From contig NZ_BBOJ01000025.1 of the NCBI RefSeq assembly GCF_000974445.1, forward strand, positions 1-64,000: a stretch of DNA of 64,000 nucleotides, written 5' to 3'. How positions within the stretch are numbered: the first letter of the stretch is position 1; every line of letters starts with the position of its first letter. A program made the position numbers and the translations under genes. Positions 63,405 to 64,000 of this stretch are shown one piece after another. The stretch is from Lentzea aerocolonigenes. Lineage in GTDB: Bacteria > Actinomycetota > Actinomycetes > Mycobacteriales > Pseudonocardiaceae. The notes under the pieces were generated by a model that did no database searches, had not been told where the DNA came from, and worked only from the letters and a program-made list of their open reading frames with translations.

Positions 63405-64000
63405 TCACTCCACATAGGACACGACGCTCATCATGCCCACTTCACCGTGATAGATGTTGTGGCAGTGGGTCAGCCACTGACCAGGGTTGTCGGCTTTGAA
63501 GTCCACCTCGGTGGAACGTCCCGGCAACACCAGCACGGTGTCTTTGCGCGGCCCGTCGGCTCGGACCTGGAACGTGTGTCCGTGCAGGTGCATCGGATGG
63601 AACATCCGCGACCTGTTGTCGAACCTCAGCCGGACCTGCTGCCCTTCCCGGATCGGCAACCCGTCGTTCGGGTCGTAGACCTTGCCGTTGATCGTCCACG
63701 TGTACCTGTCCCCCGGCCCTTCCAGGACGAGCTCGTGCACCACGTCAGGCTGTTTGACCGGCAGCGCGACACGTTCCGCCGCGCGAAGTGACGCCGGCAT
63801 GAGGACGGGCAACGCCATCAGCTTCTTCACCAGGCCGTCCTCCACCACGACCGGCTGTGCGGCAGGAGTGCGCAGCACCACCTGGGCGTACTGGTCGCGG
63901 CCCTCCGCCACGGCGAGCACCGGGACGGAACCGGCAGGCACGGTCACGACCGCGTCGAGCCGCTCCCCCATGCCGATGAGGACGACGTCCGCCTCCTGCG
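63405..64000 (-). CDS. Second multicopper oxidase, C-terminal part (5' end outside window)
   Basis: 198 residues visible; the frame stays open to the right edge (QEADVVLIGMGERLDAVV), so the apparent Met at 63971 is internal. The last cupredoxin domain is complete: HPMHLHGH and HCHNIYHGEVGM hold the T1 and trinuclear ligands, with PRKDTVLVLPG between. Related to, but distinct from, the oxidase at 48183-49583. N-terminal motifs and any signal lie outside the window. Confidence 0.9.
   Translation of the reverse strand, partial: QEADVVLIGMGERLDAVVTVPAGSVPVLAVAEGRDQYAQVVLRTPAAQPVVVEDGLVKKLMALPVLMPASLRAAERVALPVKQPDVVHELVLEGPGDRYTWTINGKVYDPNDGLPIREGQQVRLRFDNRSRMFHPMHLHGHTFQVRADGPRKDTVLVLPGRSTEVDFKADNPGQWLTHCHNIYHGEVGMMSVVSYVE

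Overview
The window is high-GC DNA with strong G/C wobble bias. Its gene content suggests a filamentous actinobacterium of the Pseudonocardiales type (Lentzea/Saccharothrix/Amycolatopsis-like): CBM13-tagged secreted glycosidases, a TerY-P signalling triad, TIR-STAND proteins, BlaI/M56 pairs and DUF305/DUF6153/DUF2933 copper genes. This is inferred from gene families; there is no rRNA or other taxonomic marker here. No tRNA, rRNA or CRISPR array was seen.

Layout. (1) 1-640: right end of an IS3-family element, cut by the window edge. (2) 665-2367: a two-gene minus-strand operon with a polyprenyl diphosphate synthase and a membrane-anchored coiled-coil protein. (3) 2.4-25.6 kb: a minus-strand carbohydrate locus. 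It has seven secreted enzymes: a ThuA/sugar-dehydrogenase/PKD fusion, GH54 arabinofuranosidase, ThuA-DUF1080, sugar dehydrogenase-PKD, a GH39-like enzyme, GH2, and a GH141-like beta-helix. Nearly all end in a ricin-type (CBM13) lectin. Cytoplasmic partners are a TIM-barrel sugar isomerase/epimerase, a ROK regulator, inositol-1-phosphate synthase and a DJ-1/PfpI protein. The mix of hydrolases with ThuA, DUF1080, glucose/sorbosone dehydrogenase and epimerase domains suggests combined hydrolytic and oxidative (3-keto-sugar) breakdown of plant or fungal polysaccharide. A CebR-like box (GGGAGCGCTCCC), a good sigma70-type promoter and several terminators are visible. (4) 25.8-28.5 kb: a redox/electrophile-stress group (HxlR regulator divergent from FrnE/DsbA, azoreductase and a frameshifted monooxygenase).

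(5) 28.5-43 kb: a signalling/defence and mobile-debris region. It has decayed Tn3-like and TPR fragments and an M50 protease. An FHA-ABC exporter (Rv1747-like) is divergent from a TerY-like vWA / PP2C / kinase-like triad. Two TIR-STAND-TPR genes lie in tandem, flanked by a transposase remnant and a serine-recombinase remnant. A PASTA lipoprotein follows. (6) 43.4-45.8 kb: an FAH-family hydrolase and a membrane-anchored alpha/beta hydrolase.

(7) 45.9-64 kb: a copper-homeostasis island. Eight minus-strand genes (DUF2933, ICMT-like methyltransferase, CCAHH membrane protein, membrane-anchored beta protein, ABC ATPase, ABC permease, multicopper oxidase, P1B ATPase) are joined by seven successive 4-bp overlaps, with a TetR gene upstream. 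After this come a TetR-regulated DHA2 exporter with twin operators, DUF4396 behind a CsoR-like box, M23 and NlpC/P60 cell-wall hydrolases, DUF6153, DUF305, two BlaI-M56 pairs with BlaI-type boxes, and a second multicopper oxidase cut by the right edge.
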